A stretch of 64,000 nt of DNA. Source: Sphingopyxis italica (GTDB lineage: Bacteria; Pseudomonadota; Alphaproteobacteria; Sphingomonadales; Sphingomonadaceae). The first letter of the stretch is position 1. Every line of letters starts with the position of its first letter. Position numbers and translations under genes: made by a program. The stretch is from NCBI RefSeq assembly GCF_011926545.1, contig NZ_JAATIT010000002.1:620001-684000 (forward strand). The letters are read 5' to 3'. Of this stretch, positions 35,180-43,915 are shown piece by piece. Below the pieces are notes generated by a model. The model had not been told where the DNA came from. It saw nothing but the letters and a program-made list of their open reading frames with translations, and searched no databases.

Positions 35180-35884
35180 TCAGTAGGCGATCCCGAAGGC
35201 CTTCGCGGTCGAGCGGCGATAGGCTTCGAACTGCTTCGGCAGATCGACATTGTCGGGGGCGACGAGCCATTGATAGATCGTCCCGAAGATGAAGCTGCAA
35301 AAGCCGAAGGCATAACATTCGGCATCGACCGACGCGTCGATCTCGCCACCGACGATCCCCTCTTCGACCCAGTGGGCGACGTCGCTGCGATAAATCTCGT
35401 GGTAGGCGGCGAGATGATCGCGCACCTCATTGTGCGAACTGATCGATTCAAACCACAGGATATACATCGCCTGCATATAACCCGAGTGGCTCGCCAGGAA
35501 TCCCTCGACCGCGCGCAAGGCGGCAAGGCAGGCCTGCGCGCCGCCGCGCGTACCGACCTTGTTCGCCAGTTCGCGCGTCCAGCTCGTGTTGAAGTGCAAC
35601 ACCAATTGCCCAAACAGCGCATCCTTCGATCCGAAGCGGCTCGATGCGAGCCCGCGCGAATAGCCGGCGCGTTCGCCGACCTCCTTCAGCGTCGTCGCGT
35701 GCGTCCCCTGTTCGACGATCAACTGCATCGCCGCGTCGAACATGCGGGCGTCGGACAGCGCGGTGCGTTCCGCCTGCGTGCGGCGAACGGCGCGCGGCTT
35801 GGCGCGCACCTTGGCGGGAGCCGGCGGGACCTCTGTTACCTCGCGCAGCGAGGCCTTGCCCTTCATCGACGACGGTGCGTTCAT
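35180..35884 (-). CDS. TetR-family regulator of the catabolic island
   Basis: 234 residues with a long basic N-terminal extension (about 35 residues), then a TetR helix-turn-helix (ALSDARMFDAAMQLIVEQGTHATTLKEVGERAGYSRGLASSRFGSKDALF) and a helical ligand-binding domain. Its ATG at 35884 overlaps the stop of the acyl-CoA ligase gene (ATGA), so it is the last gene of the TonB-SDR-phosphotransferase-ligase operon and would be autoregulated. It is the only transcription factor in the island and the natural candidate to bind the shared 17-bp motif. The ligand is perhaps an acyl-CoA or cyclic ketone; that is inference. Confidence 0.88.
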   Translation of the reverse strand: MNAPSSMKGKASLREVTEVPPAPAKVRAKPRAVRRTQAERTALSDARMFDAAMQLIVEQGTHATTLKEVGERAGYSRGLASSRFGSKDALFGQLVLHFNTSWTRELANKVGTRGGAQACLAALRAVEGFLASHSGYMQAMYILWFESISSHNEVRDHLAAYHEIYRSDVAHWVEEGIVGGEIDASVDAECYAFGFCSFIFGTIYQWLVAPDNVDLPKQFEAYRRSTAKAFGIAY

Positions 35885-37515
35885 GAAGATTCATCAATCC
35901 TTTCAAAGGCCATTTTGCCCGTCGCGACGGCCTCGCGTAGCGCCTGCTTGTCAATCTTGCCGACGCTGGTCAACGGCAGAGTGTCGGCGTGCGCCCAGTA
36001 TTCGGGTATCCAGAAACGTGCGACGCGGTCCTGCAATGCGCGGCGCAGGCCCGCGAAATCGGGGCGCGCACCGTCCGTGGTCGTAACGATGGCGAGCGGC
36101 CGCTCCTCCCAGCGCGGATCGGCGACGCCGATCACCGCGGCCAGGTCGACACCCGCAAGGCTGGCGACATGGTTCTCGAGCTCGGCCGACGGAATCCATT
36201 CGCCGCCCGACTTGATCAGATCCTTCATACGGTCGGTGACCTGGACATAGCCGCGTTCGTCGATCGTCCCCGCATCGCCGGTATCGAGCCAGCCGTCGGC
36301 GGTCAGCACATCAGCGCCCGCGCCGCGGTGATAGCCGCGCGCGACCCACGCCCCGCGCAACTGCAATCGGCCGACGCTCTTGCCGTCCTCGGCGACCCGT
36401 CTGCCCGCATCGTCGACCAGCCGCACCGACACGCCGGCGACCGGGCGCCCGCTTTTCGCGCGCAGGTGCCGCGCCGCCTCGCCCGTGGTATCGGCGGCCG
36501 GATGCGACAGCACGCACAATGGGCTCGTTTCGGTCATTCCCCACCCTTGGATAAGAGGTACATTCCAGCGGCTCCCGACCTCCGCGATCAGCCCCTCCGA
36601 AACCGCCGAGCCACCGGCAACGATGACGCGAAAGCTCGTCATGTCGACCGGGTCGGCTCCATCGGCGCGGAGCAGGTCGTTGAGGATCGTCGGCACCGTG
36701 GCGGTAAAGGTCGGCGCGGTGGCGCGGATCATCCGGCGGATCGCCTCGGGCTGCAGATGCGGCCCCGGCAGCACGAAATCGGCGCCCGCGAGCCAGCCCG
36801 AATAGGGGAGCCCCCACGCATTGGCATGGAACATCGGCGGCAGCAGCAGGATCGTGTCGTGATCGCTGAGCGCAAAGGCATTGGCCGCCATTGACGCCAG
36901 GCTGTGCAGGAAGATCGTGCGATGCGAATAGACGACGCCCTTGGGATTGCCGGTCGTCCCCGAGGTGTAGCAGGTTGCCGCCGCGGCCATTTCGTCGGGC
37001 ACCGGAAATTCGGCGAGTGGCGCATGGCCGGCAATAAAATCCTCATAGCGCGTCCAGGGCTTTTCCAGTCCGGCGAGCCCGACGGTATCGCCCGTGATGA
37101 TGACGTGCCTCAGCGCGTCGAGCGAATTGACCTGCGGCAAAAGCCCGGCGAGCAACGGACCATCGGCGATCAGCAGCGCGCCTTCGGCATCGGCCATGAT
37201 GAAACGGATCTGGTCGGGGTGCAGCCGCAGGTTGAGCGTATGGAGCACCGCCCCCATCGCCGGCACCGCGAGATAGGCCTCGAAATGGGCAAAATCATTC
37301 CAGCTGAGCGTCGCGACGCGCGTGTTCGGCCCCACGCCCGCGGCGCGCAGCGCTGCCGCAAGGCGGCGAGCGCGTTCGGCGATCTCCGCAACGCTGCGCC
37401 AAATCACCTGCTCGCCGTCGAACAGGCCGATGCGACTGGTCGCGTGGATGCGTTCGCCGTGCGCGAAGATCGTCGCGGTACCCAGCGGCTCGTGCATCAT
37501 CGTGGCGTCCATCAC
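35881..37515 (-). CDS. AMP-dependent acyl-CoA synthetase
   Basis: 544 residues (GTG 37515 or ATG 37512). Adenylates a carboxylic acid and joins it to CoA. Motifs in order: CYTSGTTGNPKGVVYSH (P-loop), LPPMFHANAWG, QGWGMTETSPLC (A4/A5), LDTGDAGTIDERGYVQVTDRMKDLIKSGGEWIP (A7-A8) and SVGKIDKQALR with the catalytic lysine. It looks like the medium/long-chain fatty acyl group. In this cluster it would activate a ring-opened acid. It overlaps the upstream phosphotransferase gene and the downstream tetR by four bases each. Confidence 0.92.
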   Translation of the reverse strand: MMDATMMHEPLGTATIFAHGERIHATSRIGLFDGEQVIWRSVAEIAERARRLAAALRAAGVGPNTRVATLSWNDFAHFEAYLAVPAMGAVLHTLNLRLHPDQIRFIMADAEGALLIADGPLLAGLLPQVNSLDALRHVIITGDTVGLAGLEKPWTRYEDFIAGHAPLAEFPVPDEMAAAATCYTSGTTGNPKGVVYSHRTIFLHSLASMAANAFALSDHDTILLLPPMFHANAWGLPYSGWLAGADFVLPGPHLQPEAIRRMIRATAPTFTATVPTILNDLLRADGADPVDMTSFRVIVAGGSAVSEGLIAEVGSRWNVPLIQGWGMTETSPLCVLSHPAADTTGEAARHLRAKSGRPVAGVSVRLVDDAGRRVAEDGKSVGRLQLRGAWVARGYHRGAGADVLTADGWLDTGDAGTIDERGYVQVTDRMKDLIKSGGEWIPSAELENHVASLAGVDLAAVIGVADPRWEERPLAIVTTTDGARPDFAGLRRALQDRVARFWIPEYWAHADTLPLTSVGKIDKQALREAVATGKMAFERIDESS

Positions 37516-38543
37516 GCCATCCCCTCGCCGCGCACGATCCGCTTCGCCGCATCGAGCAACGCCGGTACATCATGTTCGAGGCCGCGTTCATACGGACCGT
37601 CAACCTGCCCTTCGCGAAACAGGACATAAGCGCCCTCGACGATCGCGGCGAGGCGCCAGAGCGCAAAGGCCTGAAAATATCCGAGATGCTCGATCGACAG
37701 CCCGGTCGCGTCAGCCCAGCGCCGCGCGAGGTCGGCGCCGCCGACCACCCCCGCGACGTTCGACACCCGCTGAACAAAGGCGAAGCCGAGCGGCAGGCTG
37801 TCGTCGCGGTTCCACATCGCGGTGACCAGCCCGACATCGACCAGAGGATCGGCCAGCGTCGCCATCTCCCAGTCGAGGATGGCCCGGACCTTGGGTTCCG
37901 CCAGATCCATCAGCACATTGTCGAGATGATAGTCGCAGTGCACGATCCGCACCGCTTCGGGCGCCGGTGCATTATCGGCGAGCCATGCACCGAGCGTTTC
38001 GATCAACGGCAGGTTGCGGACCGCATGCGCCGCCCGCACGCCGCGCCATCGCTCGATCTGGCGGACGACGAAGTTTCGTGCCTTGTCTGCATCGCCTAGC
38101 CCCGCGGGAATCGGCTTGATCGCATGGACGCTGGCGATGGCGTCGATCAACGCATGGCCAAGGGCGTCGCGCGTCGCGACATCGTGCGCATAACCATCCG
38201 GCAGCGTCTCGGTGATCGCGGCGCCGCGCACAAAGCGCGTCAGCGAAAAGGGCACGCCGAGTACGTCCGGATCGTCGCAGAACAAGATGGGTTCGGCGAC
38301 CGGCGCCTTTCCCGCAATCGCCGAAATGAAGCGAAATTCGCGCGCGATGCCGGCGCCCGCCAAATCGGACACCGTATCACCCGGTGGATGCCGCAGCACC
38401 ATCGGGCCGCTCGCGCTTTCGACCAGGCTTGTGACATTGGCGTTGCCGCCGGTCAGAGGGCGGACGATCCGCGCATCGGCAATCCCCGCCTCATCCTCCA
38501 GCCAGCGGGCGAACCGCTCGGCCGGATCGCTCACAATCTGCAT
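37512..38543 (-). CDS. APH-fold phosphotransferase-like protein (ACAD10-N type)
   Basis: 343 residues of the aminoglycoside-phosphotransferase/choline-kinase fold: GGNANVTSLVESASGPMVLRHPP (nucleotide loop), then IVHCDYHLDNVLMD (catalytic HxDxxxxN) and ILDWEMATLADPLVDVG (metal-binding DW). This subgroup travels with acyl-CoA dehydrogenases and ligases in proteobacterial and actinobacterial catabolic clusters and matches the N-terminal domain of human ACAD10. ACAD10/11 kinases phosphorylate 4-hydroxyacyl-CoA for removal of the hydroxyl group, so it may act here on a hydroxyacyl-CoA from lactone opening. This function is an inference from family knowledge. Confidence 0.85.
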   Translation of the reverse strand: MQIVSDPAERFARWLEDEAGIADARIVRPLTGGNANVTSLVESASGPMVLRHPPGDTVSDLAGAGIAREFRFISAIAGKAPVAEPILFCDDPDVLGVPFSLTRFVRGAAITETLPDGYAHDVATRDALGHALIDAIASVHAIKPIPAGLGDADKARNFVVRQIERWRGVRAAHAVRNLPLIETLGAWLADNAPAPEAVRIVHCDYHLDNVLMDLAEPKVRAILDWEMATLADPLVDVGLVTAMWNRDDSLPLGFAFVQRVSNVAGVVGGADLARRWADATGLSIEHLGYFQAFALWRLAAIVEGAYVLFREGQVDGPYERGLEHDVPALLDAAKRIVRGEGMA

Positions 38544-39265
38544 AGCAGGCCGCCGTCGTTGGAGATGATCGAGCCGGTCATATAGGGCGACCCCGCCACC
38601 CACCAGACGACGTCGGCCAACTCCTCGGCAGTGCCTTCGCGGCCCAGCGGAATGGCTGCCACGAGCTTGGCCTTCGCACGCGCCGATATGCCCGCCGTCA
38701 TTTCGGTCGATGTCATGCCCGGAATGACCAGATTGACGCGGATACCGCGACGCGCCAGTTCGACCGCCAGCACCTGGGTAAGGCCCGCGAGCCCGGCCTT
38801 TGACGCGCCATAAGCCGCGTCGCCGGAAAAGCCGCGCAAACCCACGATCGCGCCGATATTCACGACCGCCCCGCCCTCGCCCAGATAGGGCAGAGCCGCC
38901 CGCACGAAGTTGAGCGGGCCCGACAGGTTGGTATCGAGCACCGCCTGCCAATCGTCCAGCGCGAGCGAGCCGATCAATCCGCCGCGATGCAGCCCGGCAT
39001 TGTTGACGAGCACATCGATGCCCCCCCAACGCTCCGCGACCTCCGCGCAGGCGCGCGTCACGGACGCCGGATCGGTCACGTCCGCCACAAGACCGATCGC
39101 ATTCTCTCCGATCGTCTTCGCCTGCGCGTCGATATCCTTGCCACGCGCAACAAGCGCGACCTTGTCCCCTTTGCTCGCGGCCAGGCGGGCGATCGCGAGG
39201 CCAAGGCCTCGCGATGCGCCCGTGACCACCCAACGGCGCTGTTCGGACTCCGGCGTCTTGGCCAT
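38531..39265 (-). CDS. short-chain dehydrogenase/reductase with Ala at the catalytic Ser position
   Basis: 244 residues. Classical SDR layout: TGASRGLG cofactor loop (15-22), VNNAG (86-90) and YGASK (YxxxK). In the catalytic tetrad the serine that lies 13 residues before the Tyr in FabG (INIGSVVG) is alanine here (VNIGAIVG, GGC GCG ATC in the DNA). Ser to Ala usually cripples SDR dehydrogenase activity, so this copy may be inactive, bind a substrate only, or use another residue. It overlaps the phosphotransferase gene by 13 bases and follows the TonB gene by 12. Confidence 0.88.
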   Translation of the reverse strand: MAKTPESEQRRWVVTGASRGLGLAIARLAASKGDKVALVARGKDIDAQAKTIGENAIGLVADVTDPASVTRACAEVAERWGGIDVLVNNAGLHRGGLIGSLALDDWQAVLDTNLSGPLNFVRAALPYLGEGGAVVNIGAIVGLRGFSGDAAYGASKAGLAGLTQVLAVELARRGIRVNLVIPGMTSTEMTAGISARAKAKLVAAIPLGREGTAEELADVVWWVAGSPYMTGSIISNDGGLLCRL

Positions 39266-39277
39266 GCCGCGTCCCGC

Positions 39278-41545
39278 TCAGAAGGCCTGGGTCACGGCGA
39301 CGCCCCACGTCCGCCGGGGTCGCGGCGCGGCATAGCTCCACACGCCCTGGACGTCGTAACCGATCGTCCAGCCCTTTTCGTTGGCCAGATTCTTGCCGAA
39401 CAGGCTGACCGTGGTCTTGTTGAAACGGGCGTTGATCGACGCGTCGACCAGATACTGCCCGCTGTTGCGCAGGTTCGGGTTGTTGAGGAAGGTGATCTCG
39501 TGCCCGCCGACATAATGGACGTCGCCGGAGATCCACGCCGAAGCGTTGCTGCCGATATCGGCCTCATAGGTTCCGCCGAGGCTCCACGTCCATTTCGGGG
39601 CCCGGCGGATCTTGAGGAAGCTCGCGTCGATCGGCGTCCCGGTGCTGTAAATGTCGCCGACGAAATCCTTATATTTCGCATCGAGATAGCCGAGATTGCC
39701 GTTGAGCGTGAAACCATCGGCGACGCGCGCGGTCAGGTCGAGCTCGAACCCCTTGAGTTCCGCCGATGCCGCGTTGATCGTGCGGTTTTCGCGCCCGGTC
39801 GAAGTCCCCGGCGCTGGCACGTCGAGATCCTGCTGCATATCGTTATATTTCATCAGGAACGCCGCGCCGTTCAGGCGCACGCGCCCGTTCGCGAACTCGG
39901 TCTTGAAACCCGCTTCATAGTTATCGAGCGTTTCGGGATCATAGGGAATCGTCGCTGCGCCGATCGTCGACGGCCGCCCGTTGAAGCCACCGCCACGATA
40001 GCCACGCGACCAGAGGGCATAAATCATCGCCTCGTCGGTGATTTCATAACGAACCGAAACGCGCGGCGTGAACTTCGACCAGCTCTTCTTGACCGGATCG
40101 GCCATGACGATGACGCCCGGCGCGCTTCCTGTCGGATTTTCCTCGACCGTCGTGCCATAAAAGAAGATCGGCAGGTCGTTGACGATGCTCGACTTCTTGT
40201 CCTTCGTGTAGCGCGCGCCGACCGTCAGCGTCAGCCGGTCGACGATCTCGTAATCGGCTTCGCCATAGATCGCCCACGACTTGTTGGTTTGCCTGACGTC
40301 CTGTGCGCTGGTGAGCAGCGGCGGGCCCGCGAAACCGATATAATTCTTGAGATTGATCGTGTAGCGCGAATCCCAGAGGTAACCGCCGAGGACGAAGGTC
40401 AGCGGCCCCGATCCGCCCTTGGTCAGGCGCAGTTCGTTCGTCGTCTGGCGCCAGCGCGCGGGCCGGTCGGTGTGATAAAGCGTCTCCGGTCCGGCATCGA
40501 AATCCTGATTGATTTCCTCATCGGTTTTCAGCCAGCCGAAGATATAGTCGACCTGCATGTCGGATCCGAGGTCATAGGTCGCCTTGGCGATCGCCATGTC
40601 GAGCTTGAACCTCGCATTCTTCTCGAGCCGGCCGTCGGATACGCTGTCATAATGATCGCCCGAGGTCGGCACGCCCGGCGCGGGCGAGCATTGGTTATAG
40701 GCCGTGCAGAACAGGTCGGTCGGGCGGTTGACCGCGAGCAGCTGCGGCGGATCCTGCTCCGTCTTCTGATGATCATAGCTGAGCTGGATGTCGAGATTGT
40801 CGGTCGGCTCGAACAGCAGCGCCCCGGAGATGGCGTAAAATTCGGACCGCTGCCCGTCCTGGTTCTGGAAGCTGTTGAAGATATAGCCGTCGGACTTCTC
40901 GTACGCCCCGCTGACCTTGACCGCGACATTGTCGGCGAGGCCGGTGCTGGCAACGCCTTCGACCTTCCAGCTGTCGAAGCGGCCATAAGTCACGCGCGCC
41001 TTGCCGGTCAGGTCATAGGTCGGGCGCGAGCGCGCGAGGTTGATGACCCCGCCCGTTGCGTTGCGTCCGAACAATGTGCCCTGCGGCCCGCGCAGCACTT
41101 CGACACGGTCGATGTCGATTGCCTTGAGCAGGCTGCCCGAGCTCTGGCCGATATAGACATCGTCAAACACGACACCGACTGCGGGGTCGACCGACTTTTC
41201 GACGTCGGCGACGCCGATGCCGCGGATATAGACCGCAGCTACGCCGCCGGGTCCCTGCTGCGTATCGTCAATAACGATGTTGGGTGACGAGTCGGCAAAG
41301 TCGCGAACGTCGGAATCGAAACGTCGATCGAGATCACCCGCCGACAGCGCGCTGATCGACGCAGGCACGTCCTGCATACTCTCCTCGCGCTTGCGCGCGG
41401 TGACGACGATTTCTTCGAGCCCTCCGGACGATGCCACCCGCGTTTCGCCGGCGGCTTCCTGCGCGCTGGCGATCGATGCCGGACATAAAATGACTGCTGC
41501 GGTGGCCAGAAGGCGCACGGATTTCACGCGATCGATCATGATCAT
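39278..41545 (-). CDS. TonB-dependent outer-membrane receptor
   Basis: 755 residues. Signal peptide (about residues 1-28, ending ASA), a TonB box-like segment (EEIVVTARKREESMQDVP), a plug domain (VYIRGIGVADVEKSVDPAVGVVFDDVYIGQ and VEVLRGPQGTLFGRNATGGVINL) and a 22-strand barrel ending in the aromatic terminus (GVAVTQAF, C-terminal Phe). This type in sphingomonads takes up hydrophobic or aromatic substrates. It heads the operon that ends with tetR. The substrate is presumably the compound degraded by the cluster. Confidence 0.93.
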   Translation of the reverse strand: MIMIDRVKSVRLLATAAVILCPASIASAQEAAGETRVASSGGLEEIVVTARKREESMQDVPASISALSAGDLDRRFDSDVRDFADSSPNIVIDDTQQGPGGVAAVYIRGIGVADVEKSVDPAVGVVFDDVYIGQSSGSLLKAIDIDRVEVLRGPQGTLFGRNATGGVINLARSRPTYDLTGKARVTYGRFDSWKVEGVASTGLADNVAVKVSGAYEKSDGYIFNSFQNQDGQRSEFYAISGALLFEPTDNLDIQLSYDHQKTEQDPPQLLAVNRPTDLFCTAYNQCSPAPGVPTSGDHYDSVSDGRLEKNARFKLDMAIAKATYDLGSDMQVDYIFGWLKTDEEINQDFDAGPETLYHTDRPARWRQTTNELRLTKGGSGPLTFVLGGYLWDSRYTINLKNYIGFAGPPLLTSAQDVRQTNKSWAIYGEADYEIVDRLTLTVGARYTKDKKSSIVNDLPIFFYGTTVEENPTGSAPGVIVMADPVKKSWSKFTPRVSVRYEITDEAMIYALWSRGYRGGGFNGRPSTIGAATIPYDPETLDNYEAGFKTEFANGRVRLNGAAFLMKYNDMQQDLDVPAPGTSTGRENRTINAASAELKGFELDLTARVADGFTLNGNLGYLDAKYKDFVGDIYSTGTPIDASFLKIRRAPKWTWSLGGTYEADIGSNASAWISGDVHYVGGHEITFLNNPNLRNSGQYLVDASINARFNKTTVSLFGKNLANEKGWTIGYDVQGVWSYAAPRPRRTWGVAVTQAF

Positions 41546-41634
41546 TTCTCTCCCATCGACGGGCGCATTGGTCGCTCACGGCCGCTTGTGCGGTTCTCGT
41601 GAGGCACGCGCCGATCGAAGCATGCCTCACTTGC

Positions 41635-41664
41635 TTGTTATCGACAAGCAAATTTTATTTTCAA
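41635..41664 (-). promoter_or_regulatory. candidate operator/promoter B of the catabolic regulon
   Basis: TTGCTTGT (41631-41638), TATCG, ACAAGCAA (41644-41651) is a perfect 8-5-8 palindrome. The 17-base core (41635-41651) matches operator A at 14 of 17. On the minus strand TTGAAA (41664-41659) and TAACAA (41640-41635), 18 bases apart, give the same promoter layout as at A. It is 90 bases upstream of the TonB receptor gene. Confidence 0.65.
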
Positions 41665-41749
41665 CGATATAATCTCAGAACGAATATAGATTATCTATCT
41701 GATATTTATATATCTTTTTTCACAAAATGGATCATGAAAATATTCTTGC

Positions 41750-41766
41750 TTGTTCTCATCTAGTAA
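41750..41766 (+). promoter_or_regulatory. candidate operator C of the catabolic regulon
   Basis: TTGTTCTCATCTAGTAA at 41750-41766 matches the core of operator A at 13 of 17 positions (TTGTT and CTAG conserved). It lies 48 bases upstream of the ATG of the + strand SDR gene, so it would control the third transcription unit. The spacer 41546-41814 is strongly A/T-rich, as expected for divergent promoters. Confidence 0.55.
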
Positions 41767-41814
41767 GTGTGCAAGAAGATTCCCCAACGATAAACACCTG
41801 ATGGGAGAGTGAAT

Positions 41815-42567
41815 ATGGCAGACCGGCTAGCCGGCAAGTCGGCCTTGATCTCGGGCGGCGCGAGCGGCCTGGGCGAGGCGCAGGCGATCCTCTACGCCCG
41901 CGAAGGCGCCGCGGTGCTCATCGGCGATGTGCAGGCGGAAAAGGGTCACGCCGTCGTCGCCGCGATCGAAAGCGAAGGCGGCAAGGCGGCCTTCATCCAT
42001 CTCGATGTTTCCGATGCAGGCAATTGGGATGCGGCAGTCGCCGATGCCGTCGCCCGTTTCGGCAAGCTCACGACACTGGTCAACAATGCCGGCATCTTTC
42101 ACCCCGGCGGCATAACCCAAGAAACCCGGCAAGGCTGGGACCGCATGATCGCGATCAACCAGACTGCCGTTTTCCTGGGCATGAAGGCGGCCGCCCCTGC
42201 CCTGCTCGCGTCAGGCAACGCGTCGATCGTCAACATCAGCTCGCTCTATGGCCTTATCGGCAGCCCGAACGCCATTTCCTACCACGCTTCAAAGGCGGCA
42301 GTGCGCGTGATGGGCAAGGCCGGCGCGCTCGAGTTTGCCAAGCAGGGCATAAGGGTCAACACGATCTTCCCTGGCCAGATCAAAACGCCGATCCTCGGCG
42401 AAATCACCCCCGAACAGGATGCCGCGATCAAGGCGTCGATCCCGATGGGCATCGTCGGCGACCCGATGGATATAGCCTACGCCAGCCTCTACCTCGCCTC
42501 GGACGAGGCGAAATATGTGTCAGGCGCCGAACTCTGGGTCGATGGTGCCTGGTACGCGGGGCAATGA
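41815..42567 (+). CDS. short-chain dehydrogenase/reductase
   Basis: 250 residues from the ATG at 41815 (GGGAGAG is six bases upstream; a GTG at 41809 is less likely). Complete SDR motifs: SGGASGLGEAQ (cofactor loop), LVNNAG, NISSLYG (catalytic Ser) and YHASK. It is NAD-preferring by the DVQ acidic stretch after beta2 (GDVQAE). In the proposed pathway it would oxidise a cyclic alcohol to a ketone or a hydroxy acid to an oxo acid. First gene of a five-gene + strand unit. Confidence 0.92.
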   Translation: MADRLAGKSALISGGASGLGEAQAILYAREGAAVLIGDVQAEKGHAVVAAIESEGGKAAFIHLDVSDAGNWDAAVADAVARFGKLTTLVNNAGIFHPGGITQETRQGWDRMIAINQTAVFLGMKAAAPALLASGNASIVNISSLYGLIGSPNAISYHASKAAVRVMGKAGALEFAKQGIRVNTIFPGQIKTPILGEITPEQDAAIKASIPMGIVGDPMDIAYASLYLASDEAKYVSGAELWVDGAWYAGQ

Positions 42568-42598
42568 GCGTGACTCCAAGCGGAAGGACCTCTCGCTG

Positions 42599-43891
42599 AT
42601 GGCCTGGGATTTTTCGACCGACCCCGAATTCGAACGGCAGCTCGAATGGATGCGCGGTTTCGTGGCCGAGGAGATCGAACCGCTCGACCTCGTTTTCCGC
42701 GACCCCGCCGCGCATGTCGATCCGCGCTCGCCCGCCGCGCGCGCGATGGCGCCGCTCAAGGAAGAAGTGAAGAAGCGGGGCCTGTGGGCCCTCCACCTCG
42801 GCCCCGAACTCGGCGGTCAGGGCCTCGGCCAGCTCAAACTGGGTTTGATGAACGAGATTCTCGGGCGCAGCCGTTTCGCACCGACGGTGTTCGGGACGCA
42901 GGCGCCCGATACCGGCAACGCCGAAATCCTCGCGCGCTTCGGCACCGTCGAACAGAAGGCGAAATATCTCCAGCCGTTGCTGAATGGCGAAATCGTCTCC
43001 TGTTACTCGATGACCGAGCCGCAGGCTGGCGCCGACCCCGGCGAATTCACCTGCAAGGCGCACCTCGACGGCGACGAATGGGTGATCGACGGCGAAAAAT
43101 GGTTCGCGAGCCACGCCTGCATCGCCGAATTCCTGATCGTCATGGTCATCACCGATCCAGATGTGCCGGTGCACGAGGGTTCGACGATGCTGATCGTTCC
43201 GCACGACACGCCCGGGCTCGAGATCGTGCGCAACACCGCGGTCGGGCCGAAGGACGAGATCGGCAGCGGGGTCCATGGCTATCTCCGTTTCACCGACTGC
43301 CGCGTGCCCGAGGCAAGCCGGCTCGGTCCGGTCGGCGAAGGCTTCAAGGTCGCCCAGTCGCGGCTCGGCGGCGGCCGCATCCATCATGCGATGCGCACCG
43401 TGGGCATGCTGAACAAGGCGATGGACTATATGACGGAACGCGTCGTCAGCCGCACCACCAAGGGCGAACGGCTGGCCGACAAGCAGATGGTCCAGGAAAA
43501 GATCGCCGACAGCTATACGCAGATCCTGCAGTTCCGGCTGCACGTCCTCTACGCCGCCTGGCTGCTCGACCGCGACAAGACCTATACGCGCCCGGTGCGG
43601 CGCGAGATCAGCGCGATCAAGGCGGCGATGCCGGGCGTGCTCAAGGACGTCGTCTATCGCGCGCTCCATCTCCACGGTTCGCTCGGCATGTCGAACGAAA
43701 CCCCGCTGATGGATATGTGGCAATATGTGCCCGAAATGGGGATCGTCGACGGACCGACGGAGGTTCACAAGATCGGCGTCGCCAAGGACATCTTGCGCGA
43801 CGTGGCGCCGTCGGACGGCCCCTTCCCGACCTATCATGTGCCGACGCGCCTCGCCGCCGCCCGCGAGAAGTTCGCCGCCCACCTCGACTGA
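42599..43891 (+). CDS. acyl-CoA dehydrogenase
   Basis: 430 residues, FAD-dependent. N-terminal helical domain (EFERQLEWMRGFVAEEIEP), beta domain with CYSMTEPQAGADP and GEKWFASHACIAEF, and C-terminal domain with HLHGSLGMSNETPLMDM and GPTEVHK. It lacks a clearly placed catalytic Glu in the usual short-chain position and is of the longer ACAD10/11-like group (length about 400-430). It introduces the alpha-beta double bond of a branched acyl-CoA, consistent with the racemase and phosphotransferase in the cluster. The start at 42599 has GGAAGGA upstream. Confidence 0.9.
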   Translation: MAWDFSTDPEFERQLEWMRGFVAEEIEPLDLVFRDPAAHVDPRSPAARAMAPLKEEVKKRGLWALHLGPELGGQGLGQLKLGLMNEILGRSRFAPTVFGTQAPDTGNAEILARFGTVEQKAKYLQPLLNGEIVSCYSMTEPQAGADPGEFTCKAHLDGDEWVIDGEKWFASHACIAEFLIVMVITDPDVPVHEGSTMLIVPHDTPGLEIVRNTAVGPKDEIGSGVHGYLRFTDCRVPEASRLGPVGEGFKVAQSRLGGGRIHHAMRTVGMLNKAMDYMTERVVSRTTKGERLADKQMVQEKIADSYTQILQFRLHVLYAAWLLDRDKTYTRPVRREISAIKAAMPGVLKDVVYRALHLHGSLGMSNETPLMDMWQYVPEMGIVDGPTEVHKIGVAKDILRDVAPSDGPFPTYHVPTRLAAAREKFAAHLD

Positions 43892-43915
43892 AGCCCCTAT
43901 CCGTAGGAGTCCGGA

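Noticed and set aside
37512..39536. 674-residue frame that would fuse an N-terminal extension to the phosphotransferase
   Set aside because: The first 330 residues are the SDR gene read out of frame; the kinase starts at 38543.
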